Of a DNA stretch of 54,317 bases, positions 16,201 to 23,928 are shown piece after piece. The position numbers were made by a program, and so were the translations under genes. This DNA is from Desulfovibrio sp. (GTDB taxonomy: Bacteria; Desulfobacterota; Desulfovibrionia; Desulfovibrionales; Desulfovibrionaceae): positions 1 through 54,317 of the forward strand of contig JAISZH010000042.1 of assembly GCA_031269345.1 (NCBI GenBank), in the 5' to 3' direction. The first letter of the stretch is position 1; each line of letters opens with the position of its first letter. The notes under the pieces were generated by a model. That model ran no database searches. It was not told where the DNA came from and was given only the letters and a program-made list of their open reading frames with translations.

Positions 16201-17007
16201 ATGCAAATCGGCAAAACCATCAGAATGGAGAGGATTTTCAACCGCGACACGGGCAAAAGCATTGTCGTGCCCATGGATCACGGCGTTTCCGTTGGCCCTC
16301 TCAAGGGCCTGGAAAAAATGACCCAGGCCGTGGCAGACGTCGCCGAAGGCGGGGCGAACGCGGTACTCATGCATAAGGGACTCGTCCGTTGCGGACACCG
16401 CAAAAGCGGGCGGGACGTAGGTCTGATCCTGCACCTCTCGTCCAGCACGGTTCTTTCCGCCGCGCCCAACCACAAAACCCTCACCGCTTCGGTGGAAGAC
16501 GCCATCTGCCACGGCGCGGATGGGGTTTCCATCCATGTCAACTTGGGCGACGACCATGAATCGCAAATGCTGTCCGACTTCGGACGCGTAGCCAGGGAAG
16601 CGGAACGCTGGGGAATGCCGCTGCTCGCCATGGTGTACGGACGCGGCCCGAAAATCAAAAACGGCCTGGACCCAGACATCATTGCCCATTGCGCCCGGGT
16701 CGGGGCCGAGCTGGGAGCGGATGCGGTAAAGGTGCCCTATACGGGAGACATGGACAGTTTCAACTTTGTCGTGGAATCCTGCTGTGTGCCGGTACTCATC
16801 GCCGGAGGGCCGAAGACGGCGACTACCCTGGAATTTTTGCAGATGGCCCATGACGCCATGCGCGCCGGGGCCTCCGGTCTCTCTGTCGGCCGCAACGTCT
16901 TCCAGCACCCCACCCCGCGCAGGCTCATGACCGCCCTGACCTGCATAGTGCACGCCGGCATGGCCGTGGACCACGCCGCCGCTGTATTGGGCGAAGCTGC
17001 GGCCTGA
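16201..17007 (+). CDS. aroA': 2-amino-3,7-dideoxy-D-threo-hept-6-ulosonate synthase (ADH synthase)
   Basis: 268 residues of the DhnA-type class I aldolase family. VVPMDHGVSVGPLKGLE, the Schiff-base lysine in GADAVKVPYTGD and GGPKTATTLEFLQMA are seen. It makes the six-carbon precursor of dehydroquinate in the archaeal-type route, replacing DAHP synthase. The assignment over ordinary fructose-bisphosphate aldolase rests on the next gene, DHQ synthase II, its obligate partner. The SD is AGGGAAAGGA. It is the first structural gene of the attenuated operon, 10 bp before aroB'. The same gene pair is known from Desulfovibrio species. Confidence 0.9.
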   Translation: MQIGKTIRMERIFNRDTGKSIVVPMDHGVSVGPLKGLEKMTQAVADVAEGGANAVLMHKGLVRCGHRKSGRDVGLILHLSSSTVLSAAPNHKTLTASVEDAICHGADGVSIHVNLGDDHESQMLSDFGRVAREAERWGMPLLAMVYGRGPKIKNGLDPDIIAHCARVGAELGADAVKVPYTGDMDSFNFVVESCCVPVLIAGGPKTATTLEFLQMAHDAMRAGASGLSVGRNVFQHPTPRRLMTALTCIVHAGMAVDHAAAVLGEAAA

Positions 17008-17017
17008 GAGCGAAGAC

Positions 17018-18007
17018 ATGAAGAAAGTATTTTTCCGGGCCGTTCCCTTCGTAAAGGCAGAGGTCACCAGGGCGCTTGAGGCCGGGGCGGACGGACTGAT
17101 CGTGCCCGACGAAAACCTGCGCGGCGCATCCGCCCTGGCCCGTTGCGAGACGCTCATCCTTAGCGGAATTCAGGAAGTTACGCTGTCCTCAGGCGCCGAC
17201 GCGGCCCTGGCCGCATCCTGCCTGGACCTTGGACAAACCATCCTCCTGAACAGGGGATGGGAAATCATCCCCGTGGAAAACCTTCTGGCCCATGAACAGA
17301 CGCGCGGAAAAAACGGACTGATCATTCTGGAGGCGCGCTCTGCCGAAGAAGCGAAACTCGCCGCCGGCATCCTGGAAAAGGGCGTGGAAACTATAGCCGT
17401 GCCGCGCGAGGGCCTTGACGATCTCAAGGATATCCTGGCCTCGGTCAAGGGCGAGCGGGGCGTCTTGCAGCTCACGGAAGCGGTGATCACCGAAATTTCC
17501 GGCGCGGGTATGGGCGAGCGCGTCTGCGTGGATACGCTCTCCATATTTCAAACCGGACAGGGCATGCTGACCGGCAACTCCGCCGCCTTTACCTTTCTGG
17601 TCAACGCGGAGACCGAACACAACGAATACGTGGCCGCACGGCCTTTTCGCATCAACGCCGGGGCGGTGCACGCCTACGCCATGCTCCCCAATGACGCCAG
17701 CGCCTATCTGCAGGAGCTGCGCGCCGGGTCGGAAGTCCTTATAGCGGACTACCGGGGCGGTTTTTGCAAGGCCGTGGTGGGACGGGTAAAGGTGGAAAGG
17801 CGTCCCATGCTCCTGGTGCGGGCCAGAGCCGGGGACCGGGAAGGGGGAATTTTCCTGCAAAACGCCGAAACCATACGTCTGGTCAGACCTGGCGGCGAAG
17901 CAACAAGCGTAGTGGAACTGACCCCCGGGGACTCCGTGCTCTGCCGGTTGGACGAGGCCGGACGTCATTTCGGGATGCGCATAAAGGAGAGCATTCGGGA
18001 GGAATAG
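17018..18007 (+). CDS. aroB': 3-dehydroquinate synthase II
   Basis: 329 residues of the archaeal-type DHQ synthase family, unrelated to AroB. The C-terminal block shows family signatures: GMGERVCVDTLSIFQTGQGM, NSAAFTFLVNAETEHNEYVA, RPFRINAGAVHAYA and GDSVLCRLDEAGRHFGM. It deaminates and cyclises the ADH synthase product to 3-dehydroquinate with NAD. It sits 10 bp after aroA'. After it comes a 330-bp gap with a hairpin repeat, then pheA, so pheA may be transcribed by read-through or have its own start. Confidence 0.92.
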   Translation: MKKVFFRAVPFVKAEVTRALEAGADGLIVPDENLRGASALARCETLILSGIQEVTLSSGADAALAASCLDLGQTILLNRGWEIIPVENLLAHEQTRGKNGLIILEARSAEEAKLAAGILEKGVETIAVPREGLDDLKDILASVKGERGVLQLTEAVITEISGAGMGERVCVDTLSIFQTGQGMLTGNSAAFTFLVNAETEHNEYVAARPFRINAGAVHAYAMLPNDASAYLQELRAGSEVLIADYRGGFCKAVVGRVKVERRPMLLVRARAGDREGGIFLQNAETIRLVRPGGEATSVVELTPGDSVLCRLDEAGRHFGMRIKESIREE

Positions 18008-18067
18008 CCCGCCCGGCATGGCCGCGCAAAAAAAATTTTGTTCCCCGACTTGGCAATGAGCCGCTTT

Positions 18068-18153
18068 AGAGCAATTTCACTTTGAAATTGCTCTGGCGGC
18101 CGCGAGAGCGGACGCCCGCCGTTAACTTAGCATCTCAAGCGTAAATGCTATAG
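18068..18153 (+). repeat. Module C repeat between aroB' and pheA
   Basis: A perfect hairpin AGAGCAATTTCA-CTT-TGAAATTGCTCT (18068-18094), then GCGGCCGCGAGAGCGGACGC and CCCGCCGTTAAC, then GCATCTCAAGCGTAAATGC (imperfect hairpin). The middle part recurs at 50008-50036 and the last part, in reverse, at about 35475-35496. No T-run follows the first hairpin. Confidence 0.75.
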
Positions 18154-18339
18154 GGGAGAGACTTCACACCAACTTGCTCTCGATAGAAAGCGAATTGGTA
18201 TGGCGCAGGCGAAGCCGCCGCCCGCAACTTTTTGAAAAATCAGGCTTCGCCTGTTTTTAAAAACTTTGGCGTCTTGCATTCAACCTCGTTTGAATGCAAC
18301 TTGGCAGCAGACCATAAAGGAATTTCTGGTGAAGTTAAG

Positions 18340-19458
18340 ATGCAAACAAACAACGCCGCTTTGGACGAAAACCTGAAACGCATTCGCGCCGGGATCAACG
18401 AAACCGACGATTTGCTCCTTGAGCTGCTTAACCGCCGGGCCGCCTTAAGCATCGAAGCGGGGCGGATCAAGGCGCGGGACAACTCCCCCGTATTCCGGCC
18501 CGGCCGCGAGGAAGAAGTCCTTGACAGGCTGCGCGCGGCAAACACCGGCCCCCTGCCCAATGAGCATCTGCTGTCCGTCTACCGGGAAATACTCTCATCT
18601 TCCCGCGCCCTGCAACGTTCTTTGCTGGTCGCTTTTCTCGGGCCGGAAGGCACTTTTTCCCACATGGCCTGCCTGGAATACTTCGGCGCCGGCGTAAACG
18701 CCGCGCCCATGCCGAGTCTGGAACACGTCTTCGTTGCCGTGCGCAAACGCGAATGCGACCTCGGCATCGTGCCCGTGGAAAACTCAGTGAACGGCACGGT
18801 GGTGCAAAGCATGGACCTTTTCGCCACCCAGGAAGTTTATGTGCAGGCGGAACATTTCAGCCGCATCCGCCTGTGCCTTGTCAGCGCCGAGTCCTCGCCG
18901 GACGCGGTCGACAGCGTCTATTCGCACGCCCAGGCCCTTGGTCAGTGCGCGAACTGGCTGCGGGACAAAATGCCGAACGCGGCGCGGATTTCCCTGGAAA
19001 GCAGCGCCCTCGCGGCGCGGCGCGCGGCCAAGGAAAAAGGCGCCGCCGCCATCTGCCACCCCTCAATGGCGGAAAACCTCGGCCTGAACATCCTGGCTTC
19101 CGGCATCGAAGACGTGCCGGACAACATGACGCGCTTTTTCATAATAGGGCCGGACGAGGCCGGGGAAAAAGAAGACAAGGCCGCCCAGATGAGGTCCTCC
19201 ATTCTATTTCTCCTGGCGGACCGGCCGGGAAGCCTGGCGAGCGTCCTGCAAATCTTCTTCCGCGCGGGCATCAATCTGAGCAAGCTGGAATCCCGCCCCA
19301 TGCGGGGCGAATCCTGGAAATACGTATTTTTCGCCGACCTGGACTGCGATTTGCGAGCCGCAAAACACATCCTTCTCGTAGAAGAACTGCGCGCCTGCTG
19401 CCTGCGCCTGCGCCTGCTCGGCTCATATCCCAGGGGAGTATATACGCAAAAGATATAG
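18340..19458 (+). CDS. pheA: Chorismate mutase / prephenate dehydratase (P-protein)
   Basis: 372 residues from ATG 18340. Order: AroQ chorismate mutase (residues about 8-90; LLELLNRRAALSIEAGRIK); prephenate dehydratase (about 97-275; VAFLGPEGTFSHMACLEYFG, GIVPVENSVNGTV, and the catalytic TRF in DNMTRFFII); ACT domain (about 290-365) with KLESRP, the ESRP motif that binds Phe for feedback inhibition. It commits chorismate to phenylalanine. The start is not certain: AAAGGA lies 18 nt upstream, too far, while a GTG at 18329 fits that SD but opens only a 15-codon frame overlapping the pheA start. In D. vulgaris, as I recall, aroA, tyrA and trp genes follow; here they do not. Confidence 0.93.
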   Translation: MQTNNAALDENLKRIRAGINETDDLLLELLNRRAALSIEAGRIKARDNSPVFRPGREEEVLDRLRAANTGPLPNEHLLSVYREILSSSRALQRSLLVAFLGPEGTFSHMACLEYFGAGVNAAPMPSLEHVFVAVRKRECDLGIVPVENSVNGTVVQSMDLFATQEVYVQAEHFSRIRLCLVSAESSPDAVDSVYSHAQALGQCANWLRDKMPNAARISLESSALAARRAAKEKGAAAICHPSMAENLGLNILASGIEDVPDNMTRFFIIGPDEAGEKEDKAAQMRSSILFLLADRPGSLASVLQIFFRAGINLSKLESRPMRGESWKYVFFADLDCDLRAAKHILLVEELRACCLRLRLLGSYPRGVYTQKI

Positions 19459-19486
19459 TGCAGCGATAAAACCGCACGGCAACAAA

Positions 19487-19614
19487 CGCTTGAAACAGTT
19501 CGCTTACGGCGGACAAAGCCAGCCTGCTCCTTGCAAAATCCGCAGCTTTGCAAGGAGCAGGCGTAATTCCAATTCCAGATAAAATTGAAGCGCTTTATCC
19601 GGAACTGGCGAATT
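19487..19614. repeat. Module B-like and D-like repeats after pheA
   Basis: CGCTTGAAACAGTTCGCTTACG, GGACAAAGCC and a hairpin built on GCCTGCTCCTTGCAAA / TTTGCAAGGAGCAGGC (19522-19562). Next comes an imperfect palindrome starting AATTCCAATTCCAGATAAAA and ending TTTATCCGGAACTGGCGAATT. Related pieces recur at 22636-22739. Confidence 0.7.
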
Positions 19615-19618
19615 ACGG

Positions 19619-19745
19619 ATTTCCGCCAGGAAATCCGTACAGCGGTCTGGCGGACGCTGTCGCCGCGAAGCGGCGCAACTCAGCCGAAAACCGCGTTTTC
19701 GGCTGACGATCCTCCGCATTGAAAAGTTTACTTTTCAATGCGGGT
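19619..19745 (+). repeat. Module A repeat, full length
   Basis: TTTCCGCCAGGAAATCCG, CAGCGGTC..GGACGCTG, GCCGCGAAGCGGC, stem CAGCCGAAAA-CCGCG-TTTTCGGCTG, GACGATCCT, and a perfect final hairpin CCGCATTGAAAAGT/ACTTTTCAATGCGG. It ends 5 bp from the nrfA stop codon. Between the converging pheA and nrfA genes it could terminate both. Confidence 0.85.
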
Positions 19746-19749
19746 ACCA

Positions 19750-21387
19750 TTATTTGTCCTGCAGCACGGAAACGGGACCGATGCCCTGCTTCGTCGCGCC
19801 GGTCTTCATGGGCGTTTTGCGCTCCTGCCCGTCCCAGACCAGTTCCGACTTGGGCAGAGGCTTCAGGTAACGCGTCCAGACGTGCTTGTCCAGGTTGGCC
19901 TGATCCATCATCAGCTTGCGCGACCATTCCATAATGGGCGGGACAAGCGTACGCACGTCGCCTTCCAGGTCCTTGGCGATTTCATATTTAGTCGCGGAAC
20001 TTGCCAGTTCCACGGCCTTACGGCTGTATTGCTGTGAAAGAGTCAATGTTTCAAGAGCTTTGGACGGGTTGTGGAAGCCGACGCTGTTCTCCGCCGACAC
20101 CATATCCCAGAAAAACTGCCCTTTGCGGACCATCTCCCTGGCTTGGGCCAGAGCGGCGTTAAAATCCGCCCCCTTCTCGCCCTGCCATTCCGAAGCGCGG
20201 CGCACGGCTTCGTGGGCCAGCACCGACAGATCCTGAGCGGTCAGCAGTTGGCGGTAAACGCGATCCTGGGTGAAGTGCACGCGCTCGCGCAAAAATTCCG
20301 CCGTCTTGTCAGTGTGGCACTGCCGGCAGGAATTGTCGATCATCTCGTCGTTGCGCAAGGGTGATATCCACTGATGGCTGGAGATCTTCTTTTTCCCATC
20401 CACGCGGGTATACGGCATATGGCAGTCGGCGCAGGACACGCCGGCCGCCCCGTGCGTGCCGTTGTACCAGAACTCGTATTCCGGATGCTGAGCTTTGATC
20501 ATCGGCGTTTTGGAAACCGGGTGTATCCAGTCCGCGAACCGGTCAAAGCCCCCGCCCTGTTTGGCTTTTCCCTTGTCACTGTAGTAAACGTACATATCTT
20601 CCGGCTCCAGGCCCTTGTCCCAGGGGAGTATGGGCTTGCGGGCCGGGCCGTGATCCGGCTCGTTGAAGTAGTATTCCACATGACATTGGGCACAGGCCAA
20701 AGCGCGCTTTTCATTGCGTGAAAGCTTGTTGTAGTCGATATTTTTGCGCCCCAGGTATTCCTTGAGCGGGACGCTGTAGAGGGAAAGCTCCATGGTTTCG
20801 GCGTTGTGACAGTTGGCGCAGCCTATGGTGTGCTCGTTGACGTCGATCCTCTCCTTTGAACGGAAGAGATTGAAGTTCATGCTCCAGAACTTGTCGTCTC
20901 CGAATTCTTCGACCCAGGATGGTATCTTGGGCGTTTTGCAGTTCCAGCAGGTGGCGGGCAGACCGGCCGCCTCGGAATAGCGGTTGATGCGGTCAATGTT
21001 CAGGATGTCCTCAACCGCGTAAGTGTGTCCACGCCCTTCGTTGTATTCGAAGCTGAAAGGATAGCCAAGCCAGAGGTTCTTGAGGTAGGGCTGGCCCGCG
21101 CCGGGTTTTCCGACCATGGGGGGGCTAGTGTCGTCATTCTTGCGGAAGGGGAAAGAAGCTTTGTACTTTGTCTCGGTCTTCCGCATTTCGGCCTCATTGG
21201 CCTGGGTGTTGCGCTGGTAGGTCTGCCACTGTTGCGGAAACTGCTTGCCGAAAGCCGAGTTTTTGATCTCCTTTTTATCCAGGCCCGTTTTGTATTTGGG
21301 CACCAAAGGAGCCTGGGGCTCGGCCGAGCATCCGGCCAGGAACAGGGCAGTCAAGAGACAGAATGGTAAAATCGTGCGTTTAAGCAT
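19750..21387 (-). CDS. nrfA: Cytochrome c nitrite reductase, catalytic subunit
   Basis: 545 residues from ATG 21387 (SD AAGGAAGG; overlaps nrfH by 8 nt). The signal sequence ends in a lipobox, LFLAGC (Cys20), so it is probably a lipoprotein. Five haem sites: the active-site CWNCK (147-151, Lys as axial ligand) and four CxxCH (CANCH, CAQCH, CADCH, CRQCH). It reduces nitrite to ammonium with six electrons from the NrfH quinol dehydrogenase. The catalytic region HWISPL/HPEYEFW is present. The pair lets the cell respire or detoxify nitrite, as in other Desulfovibrio. Confidence 0.96.
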   Translation of the reverse strand: MLKRTILPFCLLTALFLAGCSAEPQAPLVPKYKTGLDKKEIKNSAFGKQFPQQWQTYQRNTQANEAEMRKTETKYKASFPFRKNDDTSPPMVGKPGAGQPYLKNLWLGYPFSFEYNEGRGHTYAVEDILNIDRINRYSEAAGLPATCWNCKTPKIPSWVEEFGDDKFWSMNFNLFRSKERIDVNEHTIGCANCHNAETMELSLYSVPLKEYLGRKNIDYNKLSRNEKRALACAQCHVEYYFNEPDHGPARKPILPWDKGLEPEDMYVYYSDKGKAKQGGGFDRFADWIHPVSKTPMIKAQHPEYEFWYNGTHGAAGVSCADCHMPYTRVDGKKKISSHQWISPLRNDEMIDNSCRQCHTDKTAEFLRERVHFTQDRVYRQLLTAQDLSVLAHEAVRRASEWQGEKGADFNAALAQAREMVRKGQFFWDMVSAENSVGFHNPSKALETLTLSQQYSRKAVELASSATKYEIAKDLEGDVRTLVPPIMEWSRKLMMDQANLDKHVWTRYLKPLPKSELVWDGQERKTPMKTGATKQGIGPVSVLQDK

Positions 21388-21844
21388 CGGCGGCCTTCCT
21401 TTTGTCAATTGGGATCATCCGGTTGTGCGGCACAGTGCGGTGGCAGCTAGTGCAATAGGGCTTCACGTCCATGGCCACTCCCATTGTGCTGCCCAGATGG
21501 CAGCGCCGACAGTTGGCCTGGATTATGTCCTTCATTTCCTTGCTGCTGTGAATGGCATCCGGAACGCCGGTTACGTTGGCAAGAATGTCTTTAATGCCCA
21601 CCTTGGCCTTGAGGGGAAGCTTTGCGCCCAAAGCTGCCGGGGTATGACACTCGTTACAGTCAAATTGCCCGTGCACGCTCTGCGCGTGCATCCATGCCTG
21701 CTCGCCCATGGCGTGGCAGCTTGCGCAAAATTCCGGCCCGTCCGTCGCTTTTACGCTGTAGGACGCGCACAGCAGCACAGCCGCCCCGGCAATAAACGCC
21801 AGGATCACAGAGCCTCCTCTTCCGTGTCTGTCTGAATTCGGCAT
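21380..21844 (-). CDS. nrfH: NrfH, tetrahaem quinol dehydrogenase
   Basis: 154 residues: one N-terminal membrane helix (SVILAFIAGAAVLLCASY) and four haem c motifs, CASCH, CNECH, CRRCH and CTSCH. The first is CASCHAM, whose Met is the unusual axial ligand near the quinone site in NrfH. It anchors NrfA to the periplasmic face of the membrane and feeds it electrons from menaquinol. The SD is AAGGAGG. It lies 62 bp after ogt on the same strand. The gap has 7-bp inverted arms ATATGTT/AACATAT (about 21861-21896) of unknown role. Confidence 0.95.
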   Translation of the reverse strand: MPNSDRHGRGGSVILAFIAGAAVLLCASYSVKATDGPEFCASCHAMGEQAWMHAQSVHGQFDCNECHTPAALGAKLPLKAKVGIKDILANVTGVPDAIHSSKEMKDIIQANCRRCHLGSTMGVAMDVKPYCTSCHRTVPHNRMIPIDKRKAADA

Positions 21845-21906
21845 TGGCCCTCCTTGGCGATATGTTGGACTTTTTCGCGATTCAAAAAAAACATATTCCC
21901 TTCATA

Positions 21907-22416
21907 CTAACAACCCACTTCCTGGTTGGGAATTGGAGATGCGGCCTCAAGGTCCAGCAGAAAACGTTTACGTTCAAGTCCCGCGGCATAGCCGACAAGG
22001 GAACCGTCCGAGCCGATTACCCGGTGACAGGGTATGATAATGCCGACAGGGTTTTTATTGTTGGCCGAGCCAACCGCCCGAAAGGCGCGCGGACGGCCCA
22101 CGGCCGCGGCAACCTGCGCGTAGCTGCGCGTTTCTCCGAAAGGTATAGCGCGCAACGCCTCCCAGACCTCACGCTGAAAGTCCGTGCCGCGCGGGTCAAG
22201 GGGCAGATCAAAAACTCCGCGCCGTCCGGCGAAATATTCGCCAAGCTGAACGCAAGCCGCGGCCAGAAGCCGGCTCTCCGGCGAAACGGGTTCCGGCGCC
22301 GCCCGCAACATCTCCGCCGGATCCTCCCGCACAAAAGACAACCCGGTCAGCGCTTCGTCCTCCTCGACAAGGCAAAGCCGCCCCACCGGACTGTCATAAA
22401 AACAGATTTTTCCCAT
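21907..22416 (-). CDS. ogt: Methylated-DNA-protein cysteine methyltransferase
   Basis: 169 residues from ATG 22416 (SD AAGGAGG). The N-terminal half is the short Ogt-type RNase-H-like domain (FYDSPVGRLCLVEEDEALTG). The C-terminal half has the helix-turn-helix (TRSYAQVAAAVGRPRAFRAVG) and the active site IIIPCHRVIGSDGSLVGYA, with the alkyl-accepting Cys. It repairs O6-alkylguanine by suicide transfer. It is divergent from the era promoter at 22.5 kb and upstream of nrfHA, with which it may share a message. Confidence 0.95.
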   Translation of the reverse strand: MGKICFYDSPVGRLCLVEEDEALTGLSFVREDPAEMLRAAPEPVSPESRLLAAACVQLGEYFAGRRGVFDLPLDPRGTDFQREVWEALRAIPFGETRSYAQVAAAVGRPRAFRAVGSANNKNPVGIIIPCHRVIGSDGSLVGYAAGLERKRFLLDLEAASPIPNQEVGC

Positions 22417-22489
22417 ACACGCCTCCTTGAGGTCACTTTTCACGCTCCTTGCCTGGCGGATAGTACGCTGTTTGATACGCATTTTTAAA

Positions 22490-22512
22490 TGTTACGGCGT
22501 CCTAGCGTAACA
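22490..22512. promoter_or_regulatory. Palindrome next to the era promoter
   Basis: TGTTACG (22490-22496) and CGTAACA (22506-22512) form a perfect 7-bp inverted repeat with a 9-nt centre, ending 3 bp before the -35 box. It also sits between divergent ogt and era, so it could be an operator for either. No regulator is assigned. Confidence 0.5.
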
Positions 22513-22515
22513 CGG

Positions 22516-22544
22516 TTGACAAGGCGAGGGCAAGCGACTATAAA
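22516..22544 (+). promoter_or_regulatory. Near-perfect sigma-70 promoter upstream of era
   Basis: TTGACA (22516-22521), 17 bp, TATAAA (22539-22544). Transcription from about 22551 would give a 250-nt leader made largely of repeat modules before the era ATG. Confidence 0.75.
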
Positions 22545-22635
22545 CCGTTTCATAATCAAGCTGTTAACATGAGCATAACGCCGGAAGATCAGGTTTCCGC
22601 ATCGCCCGGGCGGTGACGGAAGCCGCCTCATTCCT

Positions 22636-22799
22636 TTCCGGATAAATTGCTTCAATTTCATCGGAATGGAATTGCGCCTGCCCGGACAGTCGCCAAAACC
22701 GCAGATTTTGCAAGGAGCAGGTGGGCTTTGCCCGCCTGCGGCTCTCCAAATATTGATACCCGCATTGAAAAGTAAACTTTTCCCTGCGGAGGATCGCCG
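22636..22799. repeat. Repeat cluster forming the era leader
   Basis: Module D-like TTTCCGGATAAATTGCTTC (22636 on), module B-like GCAAGGAGCAGGTGGGC with a GGGCTTTGCCC hairpin (22694-22739), then a truncated reverse copy of module A: CCCGCATTGAAAAGTAAAC, TTTTCCCTGCGGAGGATCG (22759-22796). The GGAGG of that copy is correctly placed to be the era SD. Confidence 0.8.
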
Positions 22800-22801
22800 G
22801 A

Positions 22802-23743
22802 ATGTCCACGACCCTGCCTCCCTTCAAATGCGGGCTTGTAGCCCTGATCGGACCTCCCAACGCCGGAAAGTCGACCTTTCTGAACAAATGCCTGGGGCGG
22901 AAAGTGGCAATCGTGTCGCCTCTGCCGCAAACCACGCGCAACCGGATCACCGGCATCCTGTCCGAAAAAGACGCCCAGGTGATTTTTGTTGATACGCCCG
23001 GCATTCACAAACCGCGCGGCAAAATGAACCGCGCGATGGTCCACTCCGCCTGGCAGTCTCTGGAATCCGCCGATGTTGTGGGGATAATCATTGATGCTGA
23101 CCTCTACGCCAGGCATCCGGATTTTTTCGCGAATGACACCGCCTCCCTGCACGGCGCCACAACCGACGCAACAAGACCGGTCTTCATCATAGCCAACAAG
23201 GTGGACCTGCTCGGCGACAAATCCCGTCTTCTTCCCCTGCTCGAAGCCGCAGATTCGACCTGGCCGGGCGCGGAGATATTCCCGGTTTCGTCCGCAAGCG
23301 GGGAAGGCCTGCCGCAACTGCTTGCGGCCATCAAAAATGCCCTGCCGGAATCGCCCCCCCTTTTCCCGGAAGATATGCTCTCCACCCTCCCCCTGCGTTT
23401 CATGGCCGCGGAAATAATACGCGAGAAACTCTTTCTCTTCCTGCGCCAGGAACTGCCCTACTCCACGGCCGTGGACATCGAGGCCTGGGAAGAGGATGCG
23501 AAAAGCGGCCATGTGACGATCCACGCGGTCATTTATGTTGCGAAAAGCACGCACAAGGCAATGGTAATCGGCCATGCCGGCCGCAATATCAAGCAGGTCG
23601 GTCAGTCGGCGCGCAAGGAAATCATGGAACTGCTCGGGCGTAAAGCGCATTTGCAGCTTTGGGTCAAGATCAAGGAAAACTGGGCCGACGACCATGCCTT
23701 CCTGCACAGCCTTGAACCGGCCACGGGAATGCCCGGCTGGTAA
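22802..23743 (+). CDS. era: GTPase Era
   Basis: 313 residues. G1 LIGPPNAGKSTFLNKCLG, G2 region PQTTRNRITG, G3 FVDTPGIHKP and G4 NKVDLLG, followed by the C-terminal KH domain (HKAMVIGHAGRNIKQVGQSA, ARKEIMELLG). Era binds the 3' end of 16S rRNA during small-subunit assembly. The ATG at 22802 is 9 nt after GGAGG (22788-22792). That SD belongs to the truncated repeat module, so the translation start is built from a dispersed repeat. It is followed by another repeat copy and yggS. Confidence 0.95.
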   Translation: MSTTLPPFKCGLVALIGPPNAGKSTFLNKCLGRKVAIVSPLPQTTRNRITGILSEKDAQVIFVDTPGIHKPRGKMNRAMVHSAWQSLESADVVGIIIDADLYARHPDFFANDTASLHGATTDATRPVFIIANKVDLLGDKSRLLPLLEAADSTWPGAEIFPVSSASGEGLPQLLAAIKNALPESPPLFPEDMLSTLPLRFMAAEIIREKLFLFLRQELPYSTAVDIEAWEEDAKSGHVTIHAVIYVAKSTHKAMVIGHAGRNIKQVGQSARKEIMELLGRKAHLQLWVKIKENWADDHAFLHSLEPATGMPGW

Positions 23744-23769
23744 AGGCAGGCTGAGAGTTTTTCCCTCTC

Positions 23770-23866
23770 ATTCGGATTCCAAATACAAATTTCCGCATGG
23801 AAATCTGAACAGCGGCCCGGCGGCCGCTGTCGCCGCGAAGCGGCGCAAGTCAGCCGAAAACCGCGC
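23770..23866 (+). repeat. Module A repeat, 3'-truncated
   Basis: TTCGGATTCCAAATACAAAT, TTTCCGCATGGAAATCTG, CAGCGGCC-CGGC-GGCCGCTG, GCCGCGAAGCGGC, then CAGCCGAAAACCGCG, where the copy stops; the right arm of the long stem is missing. It fills the era-yggS gap. Confidence 0.82.
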
Positions 23867-23928
23867 GGCGCGCGCCGGCGAATCCTTTCCCGAATGCGCT
23901 CCGGCGCCGCCTGCGGCAGGAGAAAGCA

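Noticed and set aside
22569-22616. A 15-codon ORF (MSITPEDQVSASPGR) as leader peptide of era
   Set aside because: No run of regulatory codons, no SD and no competing hairpins with a terminator; probably chance.
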